A stretch of DNA of 64,000 nucleotides from Mugil cephalus (Eukaryota; Chordata; Actinopteri; Mugiliformes; Mugilidae), in the NCBI RefSeq assembly GCF_022458985.1, contig NC_061772.1, positions 6,123,501 to 6,187,500 on the forward strand, read 5' to 3'. The notes under the pieces are model-generated. The model ran no database searches. It was not told the origin of the DNA and saw nothing but the letters and a program-made list of their open reading frames with translations. Of the stretch, positions 13,501 through 26,556 are shown piece after piece (position 1 is the stretch's first letter; each line of letters opens with the position of its first letter). The position numbers and the translations under genes were made by a program.

Positions 13501-16500
13501 CATGGAAATAGATATTTTTCAAAACAAAAAATGAGCTCTTGACAGCTGTAAGTGCTCAGATACATAAAAAAATATTTCAATGCATTGTCGCCATTGTAAA
13601 TAATCGTGGAGCTTATTTGATTTGTGCACAGTTGAGGTTTATTTAGCTGACATATTTAAAGAAAACTGTCTTTTTCCCTTGCTCAGATCCTGGATGAGGT
13701 AGAGAGACGGAGAGGCATCTCAGCAGCACTGGTCTATCCCTTCATGAGGAGTCTGATGGAGTCGCCCTTTCCTGCTCCAGGGAAGATTATCAAAGTGAAG
13801 ACCTTCCTGCCTGGCGCAGGAAATGAGGTCAGAGTTTCTGGCAAAGCAAAACACAACTGCTTTGTTTTTCGCTGCTTTGAGTAAACCAGACCTGATGCGT
13901 GGTTCTCTGTCGTCCTGCAGGTCATCGAGCTGAGGCGGCCTACCGACTCCAGACTGGAGCACGTGGACTTTGACAGTCTGTTCAGATGCCTCAGCGTACG
14001 GCAGGTGATAAGAGTCTTCGCCTCACTACTGCTGGAACGCAGAGTCATCTTTGTGGCTGATAAACTCAGGTCAGTTTTATGCCACTCTCAATGCTCTGAG
14101 TCATGAGTTTCATGTTGTGAAATGTTGTGATGTAGTGGATGATGTAGAGGATGATGTAGTGGATGATGTAGAGGATGATGTAGTGGATGATGTAGTGGAT
14201 GTTTTCATTATCTAAACCCTCTGTAACGATTACGGAACAAGAATACAGATTATACAGATTATGTTATTGACAGTAGACAAGTTGTTTTGTTTCAGTGTGT
14301 GAAATTTGCTCATTAAGACTTTTTTACTGTTTGAATATATAATTAAAAAGACTGTTTCAAGACATGAAATATGCATCATATATTTAGGTGCACTGATCAG
14401 GCATAAGATTATGACCACCTTCCTAATATTGTGCAGGTCTCCCTAAAGCAGTTGTGACCCATCAGAGAATGGACATGGTCCTTCTGATGGTGTCCTGTGG
14501 TGTCTGGTAACAGTATGTTGTTAGTGGGGGTCTCTGTGGATCATCTCACAGATACTTGGTCAGTTTGGGATCTAGTGGAGGCCAGGTCAACGCCTTGTAC
14601 ATGTTTTTTGAGTTGTTCCTAAAAGGTTTTTGTGTGTTTGTGCATCAGGCTGCATCCTGCTGGGGATGGCTGTTGCCATCAAGGAGTGTCATTGCTATGG
14701 GGTGGTGGGGGTGGGGGGGGGGGGGGGTCTGGTCTGGTCTGGTCTAGGTGATTGGTTCATATCTAAGTAACATCTACATGAATGCCAGGTCCAAGAGTTT
14801 CCCAGCTGAACACTGAATTGTCACAAGATGGTCGATGTTATTCACTTCTCCCGTCACTGGTTGTAATGTTTTGGCTGATCTGTGTTTTTTATAGAAATGT
14901 AGCATGTTGCCATAAATATTTTAGTGTCCACACCTAGGAAAACCTAGGTACTGGAAAGGGGTCCCATGACATACTGGCAGCTCGAGTGTGGTACTGACCA
15001 ATTCCACTGCTAATAACTGAATGGCTATCATGAATGCAGTGACCATGACGACAACTAGTACGATTGTATAGACTGTCATCGGACTTTGTTGTGTGAGCTC
15101 TAGTAGCTGTGACGTCTGTAGAAGATCTGCTTTTCAGAGGAGTTAAGTACAATGTACTGTATTGAAAAGGATAATTAGCAGCTTCGTCTAAACTGTCCTG
15201 CTCATGAACAAAGCAAAGCTCTGACTGGGCGTGACGCAATTAGAACAATGTTTATTGAACACCCTTTGGTTTTTTTGTAACACATGTAGCGGCATGATTG
15301 ATGAAGAACTGCACTAAACACAGTGAAGACCTTGAAAGACGAAAAATTCAAACCAGCTCTTCCAGTCAAAACTGCTTTAATAAAGCTGGATGTGATGATT
15401 TGTGAGCCTTGAGTCGAGGGCTTTGTATCAAGGCAACCGTATGCACAACTAATCATGTGATCACATGAGTTCAACTAAATCTGTGGGGAGAAATGTGAGT
15501 CAGATTGTGGTTTGTGATTCTACCCCAAACCATCGTCATATGATCTTCTGGAAAGATCGCCCACCTCTGTTTCCAGGCCTCCAAATGTTCTCAAACTGAG
15601 CAATGAGAAGAGTTTTAATTACACTGAGGTCCTGTCTGCAGTGACTCCACAGATGCACCATCTAGTGAATATTCATTGTGACGTTTTATGTTGAGGTCAG
15701 TCAGCCAGCTGCCAGTTTTGATACCACAGTTAAAGTGGATCACACCAGTTAGAGTCCCTGCCAGAGAAGAAGAGGGTGGAGCTGATAAGAAGTGAAGAGC
15801 CTCCAAGGACTCAGTGTCCCACTCTGTCCTCTCACCGATGACTGGTACTTTTTGAGCGTTGGAAGCATGGGTGGATAGGGAGGAGATTTGAGTGGAGAAG
15901 TAATCTCTCCATGTATCAGAGCCCAGTTTAAACAAACATCAGTGGGGGCAGTGACTGTGAGGGAAGGAATGCACTTCCTGTGTGCGCGACTCTGCCCTGT
16001 GTGATCTGTGGCTCAACTGTCACTGTTTGACTTACGATGCCACGTTTACTCCCTGCGTATGAGCGACCTCGCTCTCTGTGTCCCTGGAGAAAATGCATCT
16101 TAGCTGCTCATTAGCAGAGGTGATAACATCAAGGAGTCAGTGGGTGGGACTCACGAAGGAGCTCACGACACAGTATTAACATGACGTGTTGCCCAGTAGT
16201 AGAGAAATCCACAATGTCGTGACATGGAAATAACGTACCTGTAGAGACAAACATACAGTAAAAAGGGCTGAAATGAGAAACTAGTTGCAGATGTGTTTGT
16301 GATTGCAGACAAATTCATTCATTCATGGTTTTCAAAGGAAGAAACATTTTCTCTCTTACCAGTCATCATATCCTTCCTCTACGACCACCACGGTACACAC
16401 GTTTATCATTTTTAAGTGAAATAATTCAACAACTAATTGTTGTTGTTTGTTTGTGTGTTAGATTGTCATAAAATTTGGCCATTCTTATAGCTCTCAGGAT

Positions 16501-19500
16501 GGTTTCATTTCGTGTTGTTCATGACCGAATACCTACAGAACTAATGACATCCCCATCTGTCCCAGCACCTACTTTGTGTTTTCTGCTAATTACCAACTGT
16601 TGGCATGATAACATGCTAAACCAAGACTGTGAACACCTGCCTCAAATGCAGACTGGCAGATGGTTAAATTACTGTGAAGTGGAAAATCTGTCAAAATGTC
16701 TGCAGTGGAGGTAATACACATGAAGTAAATATGCATTCAGTGTTTCCGATTGATGCCTGTAACAGTATAATCTTCTGCCATGTGTGTGTTTGTGTGTGTG
16801 CTGTGCATGTATGGATTCAAGTGCATGCAGGGCTCTGGTGTTATGGTACATTTTGAAAACCAGTGACAGGGCCTCACTGCAGCATTAAGGCACCCATGAT
16901 AAAAGAGCTACTCCCTCTGGGGCTCTGCCACATAATCCATTCCCAAAATACCTCAGCAGTAGAGCACGATGTATGCTTCTTCCCACTGAAATGTATATCC
17001 AAAACATGCAGGAACTGGGAGGAAAAGCCATTTTAGGCAACTCTGGTTACACAGAAACTTTTTGTTGTTTTTTCCAGAGAGAGGTACTTCATCTACATAA
17101 AACTCTGCTCAAAAATGAAGCAATGATCCGCTGTCTGGTGCCTGTTATAACAACAAATTGGAGCCCTAATCTGATAAACTCATCCTCAGCTATGTCACTT
17201 TGTAATTGTTTAACTCGACTGACCTGCGCAGGCTGAAGGAGGTTCGCTGTGTAAACAGTCAGAATCCAAAAAAAAAAAGTTAGCAAACTAACTGTGCGAT
17301 GCTATTATTCATAAGCATTGCACAGTTTTACTGCATATTGGATCTAAATTGCTTTTCATATTGGATTACATTGTCAAGAAAAATATTTCTCCGCCGCCTT
17401 GCTTTGGAAAAAATCTAATGAATAAATCCATTAATTTGATTGAAACTAATGTTTGTGCTAACCAAAAAAATGTGTCACAAAACACACACAAATTCAAAAT
17501 CTTTCCTGCACTATTTCAATTTGTTTTACTGCCGTCACGTAGTACGTGGCTACCGAGAAGCTTTGTTTTTTGTAATTTGGGGATTGAGGCAGGAAAGAAG
17601 AAGAGAGGAGATTTAATGAAACATGAGAAGTCTGTGTTTGAAGAGAATGAGTGAGGGAGGAGGAGACTATCGAGGGAAACTTAACAATGGCTGAAAGCTT
17701 TTCTCATAGTTACGGTGAATTAATCAAGCTCACTTTTCAGTGGCACAGCAGGCTGCTTGAGTTTTGCAGAGACTCTCATCCCCTCCGTGTACAAAATGTT
17801 AAGTTTCTTGTGTTTGTTAAATACGAACTGTTTTTGTAATATTCCATTTTCTGAAAGTGATGCATCAGCAGTGTGGTCTGTTGCAGCTGCAGTTTTAGCA
17901 TCGGCGGGGACTGTCCTCAGACAGGTAGAATTATTGGTGCAGCTGCAGGCGTTTTCTAATCAGCACCTACATTAGCTTGCTCAGTTTATTTAGTCCGTTT
18001 AGTGTTATTCTCAGACACTTTCTCTAACACGCTCTACAGAGCTGGTGCTAAGCCAAAACCACTTTCAGCTACTTGACCAGATTCTCAGTGTGGTATTAAA
18101 CTCAGAGGTGGAGTGAAACTGACACTGTAAACATGTTTCTGTTTTTCAAAGAGTCTACAGAGATGTGGCTATTACCACGTGGATGTATACAGGATCCACC
18201 TATACATGCTCATCTTCTTATATACGCAGACACCTGCTTATATTCTGCTTATATTCTTCTTCCTCTCTATACAGATTCGATCACACTCAGGCACCATTGT
18301 GGTTTTAATAAGAACGTGTAATAGGGCTTTCATTCAAGAAGCCATTTCTCATTGTAAAAATTCTTCTGCTGTTGGACAGAGAGCTGGTTGCTTGAGACTC
18401 TTATAGACAGGAAGTGAGGGAAATTCATTTGGGGAATAAGGGAGCAAGCAGAGAACATTCTATAAAGGATAAAAATACACCACGTGCAGCTTTCCGTAGA
18501 CGTCCTATAGATCTGTACACACTCTGCTGCCACTTTATGATTTCTAGTTGCAACACTGAAGAATGTATTTGTGAAGCTCTGCAGCACAGCTGGTGTCTGG
18601 CAGCTGTGGTTCAGGTTGCTCGACGTAGTCCTCTTTGTCCTCTGCCTGTGGAATCGGTCTTAGCCATGCCAGAACTGCTTGACACTGTGCAGAGCTGCAT
18701 TTGATGATACAGGCTTTTTATCCCCCTCCTTCTTCTTCTCTTTCTCTCTCTTGGACACGGACGTTCATCCTTCTCCTCTGGGCTTCACAGACCAAGCCTG
18801 CTGATCCCATGTTTCCTGGAGTATCTGCCAGTTCAGCCCCGCACACATTAAGCCAGGCCTGGCAAGACCTGTGAGAGCTAATATGTCAGGATTAGCTCCC
18901 AAACCTCAACGCACAACAGCTCTGCACTGCCTTTGCACCTTCTTTTTCTTTTCCTGTCGTTCGCGTTGATTACTTTTAAATGCGGTGCTTTTAAATGTGT
19001 TGTTTAGTGTAATTCATTGTTTCTTGGCATGTTTCAGCCTTATTTTCCCAAACAATCAAGACGTGGATTTTTGCTCTGATTACTCAACGTGGCACAGAAA
19101 CAATGAACAGAAGATTAATGTTGATGTTCTCCTATTTTGCAAAGAATGTCTGCAGACATGCAAGGATCTCAGGAGATAGTATTTTGGCAAGAGTGGGTGC
19201 TATAAGCTAAATATTATCCTCAACAAGCTAACGCGCTCACACTGCTGCCCTCCTATTATATTTGATAGCTATTAATGGACAGCGTGGCTGATGGGAATGC
19301 TGCTGTGTTTACACTTACTGGATTTTAAACCAACAAATTGAAAAAAAAAAAAAGTTTACGACTAGCCATCCAATAGTTATAACATGGACAACCTCTAGAT
19401 CCACAATCTAAACCACCATAAAACATCAATTCAGTCTCTAAGCATAGCTATAAAAAGTCTGTACTGTCTTTACGGTGTTTAATTGTCCTAATGTATTACA

Positions 19501-21775
19501 AATAGTTGACATGGTGGCTAGGAAAAAAAATCTCTTCTTTATGGCCTGTGGATATCTGACATTGTGGTCTGTATCTAACAGGAATGTCCCTTTCTCTTTC
19601 CAAAGTTGAGTGGCAACCTCTGGTAGCGCCGAGTGTTTTCATTGCAAGTTCATTTTTTCCCAGGAGTGTGTGGTTGGAGACTGAGTGTAATCGATCCTTT
19701 TGGTATCAGTGGAGTGTAGGGCCATGCGTTGCCTCTGGCCAAGGTTTCTGAGATCTGTGCCCCATCACTCCCTGTTGGAACTCGTCAAACCCAGGAGATG
19801 GGATCTGTTAGGAATTATCAAGCCCTCCTCAGGCAAATGGAAATCAGGCTGGCCAAAGTAAAGTAAAGCTGCAAGTGCTTCATATTTTGAGTGAACTGGA
19901 AAAGGCCTAAAAGACAGAATGCTGTGGTTTTTGTAGCCTCCGGGTTTCGCTGGTGTAATTCTATTTTGCCCTGTCAAGAAAACGCATTTTAATCTTGGCA
20001 AATTGACTCGTGGGAAGTCGAGATGAAAAGGCTTGTGGCAAGCATGTAGCCCCAAAGAATATTATGGAAAAGGCGGTGGGAGTTTGTCATTTTTCTCAAC
20101 ACACACTGATTATGGTACTGATCCCACTTAACTGTACGTTGCTCCAACTTTAGTCAGTAAAGCTTCTCGGGGCTGAAACAGATTGAGGTCACATAAAAGG
20201 GAGTACGTTCTGTTTACTTGCCTGCTCTGTGTGCTGTTGATGACAACGACCGTGGAAAACATTCCTCATTAAAAGTGTATATATCTTCAATAGGATGTGT
20301 TGCATACCATGTTTGATCCCTGGTCTTGTTCTTTATCCATACTGATTTAGTGCTCGTTTGTGAGTGTGTGTGTGTGTGTGACTGGACCCACAGTTTATTT
20401 TCACTCTCTTTGTGTACGTGGACTGGACAGTATGTAGAAGACAGAGGGGAGGAGGGTCAGCCACTGTCAACAAGCGACGGATCGTGAGAAAGGCGGGCTG
20501 CTATTTGTGATTTTGATGTTATACCACAGCTGTCGGAGTTAAACCCAATTGCTGCTTGTTGCTATTGCGTCAACAAGCTTCCAGCTTAACTATAGCAACA
20601 TGTCAAAGTCACGCCACCTCTGCAGACAAGAATAGAGTAATGTCACAATAAAGCATTTTATTGGGCTCCCCCTTGCTCACTGCGGTCTGCAGTAGATGGT
20701 GTTAAACTCTTAAGTGGGAGAAGTGGAAATGCAATAGATTAAGGCCTTCATTTGTTTTTGTGACGTGAAGCCTTTCAGAAGACTGTCTGCTGGAGCTCGG
20801 TGTACGTAAGATGAGCAGCTGGAAGAACAAAGAGTCAAAGTACAGGGTACTTAGCTGTGCTGTTACGCCTCATATAAAAGCAACTATTTCAGAGAAAATA
20901 GGATCAAATAGTCATTTAACTTGAGGAAAGAACTCAGTGATGGAAATACACTGTTTGTGCTTTAGTAGTTTGGTATGTGGCCCAGTTAGTGATTCAGTGA
21001 GAATGATACAAACATTCTGAAAAACTATATATTTTTTAACTTCGCATGACTGGAGCAGGAGATATTTTTTCAGGAAAATCTTTTAACCACACAGCCCACG
21101 TCCCCCCTTTTAGCTTTGAAAGAAAAATGTGACGCATGTTCCCCGTTTTGACAGTGTTCACATTAATCTGCCGTGGCGTCTGCAGAGTGTAGTTCTGAAC
21201 ATTTAAAGGTGATTGATGTGTGTGTGTGTGCCTTTTTCTCTCATTAACAGTACCCTGTCCAGCTGCATGCATGCAGTGGTGGCGCTGCTCTACCCCTTCT
21301 CCTGGCAACACACCTTCATCCCCGTGCTGCCAGGGTCAATGCTGGACATTGTTTGCTGTCCCACTCCCTTTCTGGTGGGGCTGCTGTCCAGTTCATTGCC
21401 TAAGCTTAAAGATCTGCCGGTAGAAGAGGTGAACACCCATCTTTTTTTTTTGTCTTTACCTCTGATAGTATTTCATTATCCCAACTCTGAATTTTACATT
21501 TCGGACTGATGTCTCCAACAGTTGATCGTAATGCCCCACATAGTTCTGTCTCTGTCTTCTTGTTCTTTTGTTCCCTGATCAGAACCTGTGTCTGTGAGGA
21601 TTTAATTCTATTGGATTGGCTGATGAATTAAGACAATGCACATGCATAAAATGCTGTCATAATATAAAGATTCAAAACTAAGGTCATTTGTCTAGGTCAT
21701 ACTTTCAGTCATTAATTTCATGTGTGAGAATTAAATTTTCAACAAAAATGGCAAAAATTAATCTTGTTCCACCTC

Positions 21776-21840
<65 letters not shown>

Positions 21841-24265
21841 CAACACACACACTCTCAACACATGACATGACCTCAAGTAGCTTTGGGATGGAGCCACTGG
21901 CCTCCTTCTGATTCTGATTCTACATTTAATTGATTCATATATCTTAAAACAAAAAAAAATCTAATAATGATATGCCCCTTTTTTCTTTTCTCAGGCTTTA
22001 ATGGTCGACCTGGGAACTGACCGCTTCATCCGACAGGTTTGTCTTATCTCTTACCATCAACTGAACAGTGACTTCTGTGGCCTTAAGTGTCAATTGTACA
22101 ACAATCGGAAGAAGATTTTCTTGAGTTACTTGATTTAAATACATCGAAGGATGTCCTGATGTTCTATGGCTTTAAGAGACCAGTTCCAGAGTCACAGTGT
22201 AATAGTAATCCTGACAGAGTAAGCAACAAAGCCAGAGTGTATCAGACTGAAGAGATAGACTGTGTTATTTCTTGTCTCTGAAGTTACACAGTCTCTCTTT
22301 AAAGAGGTTATAAAACATGCGGTTCTCTGTTGTAAGACTGAGCCTTTGAAACTTGTTCTCCAATCACTGTTGTTTATCACTGGTAACTGCAGTGTTTCCT
22401 ATTGTTTATAGATGGACGACGAGGCCTCGCTGTTGCCACGGAAACTTCAAGCAGCTCTTGAGCAAGCGCTGGAGCAGAGGAATGACATCATCAACCAGGA
22501 CTCTGACAGCGAGTCAGACGAAGGTGAATAAGTGATGCATCATCTCTCACTGACATGACAGACGTTAATTAGAGAAACAGAGTGCGCAGTAGAACATGTT
22601 CAGTCTGCGGGTCTGTGAAACTTGCTGGTAAATGATATCTTGTGTGCAGACTTCTCATCATAGTGAGTCATTAAGCCTCGTCTTAGGGGTGAGATACAGG
22701 TGTGTCTGTGAGTGAAAGTGCCTTTCCAGCTGGCTGGTTTTCATGTGCTCCATACAAGATTCATTTCTAAGCTGTATGGGGTGAAAACAAAACGACTCGC
22801 AGAATACCTTAAAATTTCTTCCCATGAAAATGAAATTACTATCATTATGTCTTAAATGTTCTGCATCTGTTGGTGGAAGTACAAGAGCATCTCCCACATG
22901 GGTTAGTCAAGTTCTGGTATTCTGACTAGGCTTTTTAAAGGTTCCTAGTAAAATAAAAACAAGAATCTAGACAGCGGTGCTTATGGTGCATCTGCTGAAT
23001 GTCAACCTTTTTTCACGAGCATTAAAGAAGAATTTAAACAGTGGATTTTCACAATAATTCTGAACACAACAGTTACTCCTCTTCAGCTTAACTACTATGA
23101 GAGGGATATAATATAACTCATCAAAGGACTGTAGGAAATGAGCAAAAACGCCACTGCTGCAAGGTTAGATTTTTGATCTCTTTTAGCGATGCCCCATAGT
23201 AACAGCTCTGGTTTTCTTTCTTCCACAGAGTATAACTCCCTAAACAGCCTGGTGTCTGAGGCCTTCATCCGCTTTTTCCTGGAGACTATTGGACATTACT
23301 CTCTGTTTATCGCTCAGAATGAGCGTGGAGAGCGCGTTTTCCAAAGAGAGGCCTTCCGCAAGTCTGTGGCTTCCAAGAGCATCCGTCGCTTCCTTGGTGT
23401 CTTCATGGAGTCTCAGATGTTTGCAGGGTTCATTCAAGATCGGGAGCTGAGAAAGACGCGGGCCAAAGGTAGACTGTTGTTCTCTGAGTTCCTGTGGTTT
23501 GTATGAATGTTGTATGAAAGGCAGTGGGTCTTTGCCATGGGTCCCCACCCCTACACTCTCAGTACTCACAGTGCAACAGAAAGTATTGTACTTATACTGA
23601 CCTCTAGTGGTTAAACATTTTTACAATGTCTCTGCTCTTCCTGGCAGATAAAGTAATTGTTCCATCCTGAAATTCTGAAATTTATTCCTGTTGTCCCGCT
23701 GACAGGTCTGTTTGAGCAGAGGGTGGATCAGTATCTGGAGGAACTGCCAGACACGGAGCAGAGTGGGGTCAACAAGTTCCTTAAAGGCCTTGGTGAGTTC
23801 TGCAGCGGACACGCTGTATGTGTGAGGCTGGTCTCAGGTTTCAGGATTTCAAAGGATTTTAAAATTGGGCTCCATAAAGACACATTCTCAGCACTGATTT
23901 TTGCTTTTCTGCTTTTCAGTCCTTTAGTCGTCCTTTGTGGTGTGTAAATTTAAATCTTACAGTCCAAGATTCAAGATCACTGGAGATCACGTTATTGATC
24001 CCCGCAGAGAAATTATTTTGTCCAAGTCATCATAAAATAAATATCATCGGCTGCATATTTATATACGCTAGATTTTTCAGTGAGTTAGACGGGAGCAAAT
24101 GATTTGTTTATTTACTGGAAAAACTGTGTTAGACAGGTGAACATTTATCTCAAACTGATATACTAGATATATAATAGATATATTATCGATGTATTTTCAA
24201 TTTCTGAGTGATTGTTTTTCCATTTTTCAGGAAGTAAAATGAAGTTCCTCCACAAAAAGAACTGA
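1..24265 (+). CDS. dennd2b: DENN domain-containing protein 2B (ST5), 5'-partial, 18 exons
   Basis: Guanine-nucleotide exchange factor of the DENND2 family (Rab GTPases; mammalian ST5 isoforms also affect ERK signalling). Exons: <1-1009, 2398-2543, 6673-6794, 7728-7943, 8336-8432, 8607-8651, 9046-9230, 10095-10204, 10651-10720, 12541-12618, 13687-13827, 13921-14069, 21251-21428, 21995-22036, 22412-22523, 23229-23468, 23706-23792, 24231-24265 (TGA 24263-24265). All junctions are GT-AG and the phases agree, giving about 1,019 residues from position 3. The first exon is open to the window edge, so the start codon lies upstream. The N-terminal half is low-complexity and Ser/Pro-rich with an SH3-type PPPLPSTPAP stretch; the C-terminal half is the DENN module. 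The tail SKMKFLHKKN and the trim66-stk33 synteny favour DENND2B over 2A, 2C or 2D. The N-terminal part is less certain because only the large exon is seen. Confidence 0.95.
1490..1519. repeat. (TA)n microsatellite
   Basis: A 30-bp alternating AT run in dennd2b intron 1 of the visible model. Confidence 0.9.
5975..6230 (-). mobile_element. Terminal-inverted-repeat element, copy A (internally deleted)
   Basis: It runs from the words CATAACATTGACCATCTTGT to GGTGGTCATAATGTTATGCC. These are the reversed ends of the element seen complete at 14390-14885. The centre is shortened. Located in a dennd2b intron. Confidence 0.65.
9382..9627 (-). mobile_element. Terminal-inverted-repeat element, copy B
   Basis: It starts CAGATCAGGCATAACATGAC and ends GGTGGTCATAATGTTTTGCC; it shares the CAAGGTGTTGACCTGGCCTC interior with the copy at 39759-40096. 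It lies in the dennd2b intron before exon 10095. Confidence 0.7.
9992..10087. repeat. (CTCCT)n pentanucleotide microsatellite
   Basis: About 19 uninterrupted 5-bp units on the + strand. It ends 7 bases before the acceptor of dennd2b exon 10095-10204 and so supplies its pyrimidine tract. Confidence 0.95.
11625..11651. repeat. (GA)n microsatellite
   Basis: An uninterrupted GA run within a dennd2b intron. Confidence 0.9.
14129..14200. repeat. 12-bp minisatellite after a dennd2b splice donor
   Basis: Six tandem copies of GATGATGTAGTG or GATGATGTAGAG begin about 60 bp into intron 12. Confidence 0.85.
14390..14885 (+). mobile_element. Terminal-inverted-repeat element, copy C (about full length)
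   Basis: About 496 bp, starting GCACTGATCAGGCATAAGAT and ending TTTTGGCTGATCTGTGT. The ends are complementary over roughly 20 bases with mismatches. No transposase is encoded, so it is non-autonomous (MITE-like). The superfamily was not determined. Confidence 0.75.
21778..21837. repeat. (CA)n microsatellite
   Basis: About 30 CA dinucleotides in the dennd2b intron before exon 21995-22036. Confidence 0.95.
23965..24035. repeat. Retroelement tail-like fragment
   Basis: The sequence ATTGATCCCCGCAGAGAAAT resembles the conserved tail region of common fish LINE/SINE elements. It is a short fragment in the last dennd2b intron. Confidence 0.45.
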
Positions 24266-24690
24266 GGTAAAAACTGAAAGCCTGGATGCCTCATGTCTCT
24301 GCATCAAGATGTTTTTCCTATTTTTTATTTTTTTTTTAATGAAAACTTGTACATATTATTTCACTGTAAGCTGTGATACTCGTCAGTTTATGTTCATAGT
24401 ACCTTATGAGATAGCAATAGCAGGACGGTACACAGCGCTAGTGTAACCACTGATGTCCGGGTATGCTTGTGGAGAGCGTTATCAGAGTGTGTGAGTGTGA
24501 TGTGACTTTATACGGGCATAGATGTACAGTTCATATGTTTTCAGTTTGCATTATTTTACGACTGTGTAGTCCTCTGTTTAAGGAGTGTAAAACCTATTGG
24601 AAAATTGTACATGAATCAAGATAATGAAGAAAAGGATTTTTACTCTTCGTGGAGTCTTTTGCAGTCTTTTCTTTAAAAATGGTCATTAAA
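24266..24690 (+). terminator. dennd2b: dennd2b 3' UTR and polyadenylation signal
   Basis: Non-coding sequence follows the dennd2b stop codon. An ATTAAA hexamer at 24685-24690, followed by a T-rich stretch from about 24720, is the likeliest poly(A) signal. Cleavage would fall near 24705-24715. The exact end cannot be proved without transcript data. Confidence 0.55.
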
Positions 24691-25651
24691 GTGAAAAGTG
24701 AATATCTGAGTGTAAAGTATTAAATTCGTTAACAATATCCATGTTCCATATTTTTGTTGTTAAATGTTGGTTATTCATCACTTGACGCACCTGCATCACA
24801 AATTTCCTTTCGCTTTTTAACATTATCTGATGTAACACGGATGCACTCCACAGCTTTTGTTACTTTGTCTTGTCATTTCACAAAAGGAAGGCCCAAATTG
24901 TTCACATTTGTGAATATAAATATGTATTTCACATTTTTGCCAGATGATGTGAAATCACCTCTTTCGCACTCACATCCAAACGTCCCAGTGACAGCCTCCC
25001 CCAAAGCTGTGTATTCAGAGTAGCTGGTAAGATCCCAAAAGGCACAGTAGTCTAGCACCAGCTACCACATGCTGCTGCTAACCTAATTACGTCTGTGCAC
25101 ATCACTCTGGTGGCTGTCACTGCCATGCTGTTATTAGCTCTACTAACTGAGGGGCTCACTGTTGATTCCAGGTGCCATGTTCCTTTTCCTCTGCTCGTGT
25201 CCTTTATAGCAATTAAGAGTGACATTTAATGAGAAGTAATTGTGTTGTGTGTCTAGCATACAGATCCTAAACACCTGCAACTGGTGGTGGAAGAAGTGTC
25301 CAGACCATTTATTTAACTTAATGATCGTCTGTCACTGTACAAGTACAATCCTACATTAAAAATCTAGTACAGAGGTAATAACATCAGTATACTTTAAGTA
25401 GTAAAATTATTTATTCATAGAATTACACCATGAGAATACATGTAGTAATGAGTTGTGGGGAAACACATATTTGATTTTGTAGTATGTCGTTTTATGAACA
25501 TAATCCTCATGGTGATGAACATCAACATGCTGCCCCTCTTTCTTTCTTTTATTGTAAATGCAGTAGTGGAGTACAAGCATGAAACAGTAGTAGTAAAGAC
25601 ATATTTCACATTTTTACTATTACACTTGTACTTAGCTACCATCCACCACAA

Positions 25652-25677
25652 CCCCCCCCCCCCCCCCCCCCCCCCCC
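25652..25677. repeat. Poly-C run
   Basis: 26 consecutive C residues in intergenic DNA, a possible quadruplex-forming strand on the complement. Confidence 0.9.
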
Positions 25678-26418
25678 ACCCTTTCATAGAGGCCAAGATA
25701 AATTGAACCAGAACATTCCCAGGTTATCACACTTTTTCTTTTTCTTTATGTAAAACTATTCGTGCTGCTTCACAACATTTCATCAGGTAGTGCACGTGTA
25801 CGCACTTCCTCCTTTGCATATTAAGAATTTACATATCCAAAATGCATTTACGCTGAGTGTGACAAATGTGCCATTGATACTGGTCTACCTGCTGCGTTAA
25901 AACTCACACCTTAATGCGTCAATGATTTGAGACCATGAAGGGGACGATTCACCAGAGTAAGTACGGCTTTATTTATTTGCTGCTTTCATTTTTAGTTTTA
26001 TATGGTTCTTTCCTTAAAGTTACTGATTTCAATTTTAAATGTTTTGGAGTTAAGTATAAATGTACATTTTTGTTTTTCTGTCTCGTCTGGTTTGGGGCAA
26101 TATTGAAACAAGATTTCTATCATATGTGAAACATTTCAAAGGAATTATGATTCACTCATGTTTGAGATGCTTAACTCAAACATGATAAAGTGCCAAACAG
26201 AATGTACAATATTCAGCTGCGCTCTTTGCATTACTGCTCAAATAATGCGTCGGTAACAGTTTGATAATACAGATGTAGACTATAAAATATAAGATTTGAA
26301 TATCACGCCCATCGCTGTTGTCCTGTGATGGAGGAACTTATATGTCATTATTATTTTATGGCTAACTTCCTATGAATATCTCAACCTTCCCACCAAGAGT
26401 CACACTTCAGCTCGGAGA

Positions 26419-26556
26419 GACGTCAGAAGTATCGCTCGTTCTCATGCGGTATAAAATCTCACGATTAACTACGAGACTTTAAATCTCCAAAATTTTGTCC
26501 GGGCCAAAGAGCGACATCCGATGGGGGGATCGACACTCGGAGATGCGCGGGTCAAG
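26419..26556 (+). promoter_or_regulatory. Candidate CpG-rich promoter and 5' non-coding exon (possible trim66 distal promoter)
   Basis: A GACGTCA half-palindrome (CREB/ATF-type site) lies at 26419-26425 and TATAAAA at 26450-26456, which would place a start near 26480. The following sequence is CpG-rich and ends at AAG/GTAATA (donor after 26556), a plausible splice donor. The trim66 start-codon exon is preceded by a long pyrimidine tract and AG at 29846-29847, so a non-coding exon here could splice to 29848. The link to trim66 is inference; the patch could also serve an unannotated transcript. Confidence 0.4.

Larger units (their letters stand above)
14070..21250 (+). other. dennd2b intron 12 (7.2 kb), non-coding
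   Basis: This is the largest intron in the window, between cDENN exons 13921-14069 and 21251-21428. It holds a 12-bp minisatellite right after the donor, a full-length terminal-inverted-repeat element at 14390-14885, and short homopolymers and GT runs. I found no exon-like ORF with flanking splice sites on either strand. Enhancers are possible but cannot be told apart by eye. Confidence 0.6.
9046..23468 (+). other. dennd2b: DENN module (uDENN, cDENN, dDENN) of dennd2b
   Basis: This is the catalytic exchange module, encoded by exons 7-16 of the gene model. uDENN begins in 9046-9230 (motif EYFVVVSLKKK) and continues through 10720. The cDENN core spans 12541-21428, with the family blocks LPEVYCVISRLGCF, RRGISAALVYPFMRSLMES, LLLERRVIFVADKL and LLYPFSWQHTFIPVLP. 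A linker in 21995-22523 ends in an acidic Ser/Asp stretch. dDENN is in 23229-23468 (FIRFFLETIGHYSLF, then FRKSVASKSIRRFL and FMESQMFAGFIQDREL). These blocks match the family as I know it; the boundaries are approximate. Confidence 0.9.

Noticed and set aside
18414..18704. 96-codon + strand ORF in dennd2b intron 12
   Set aside because: No recognisable domain and no matching splice sites in a frame compatible with the gene; treated as chance.
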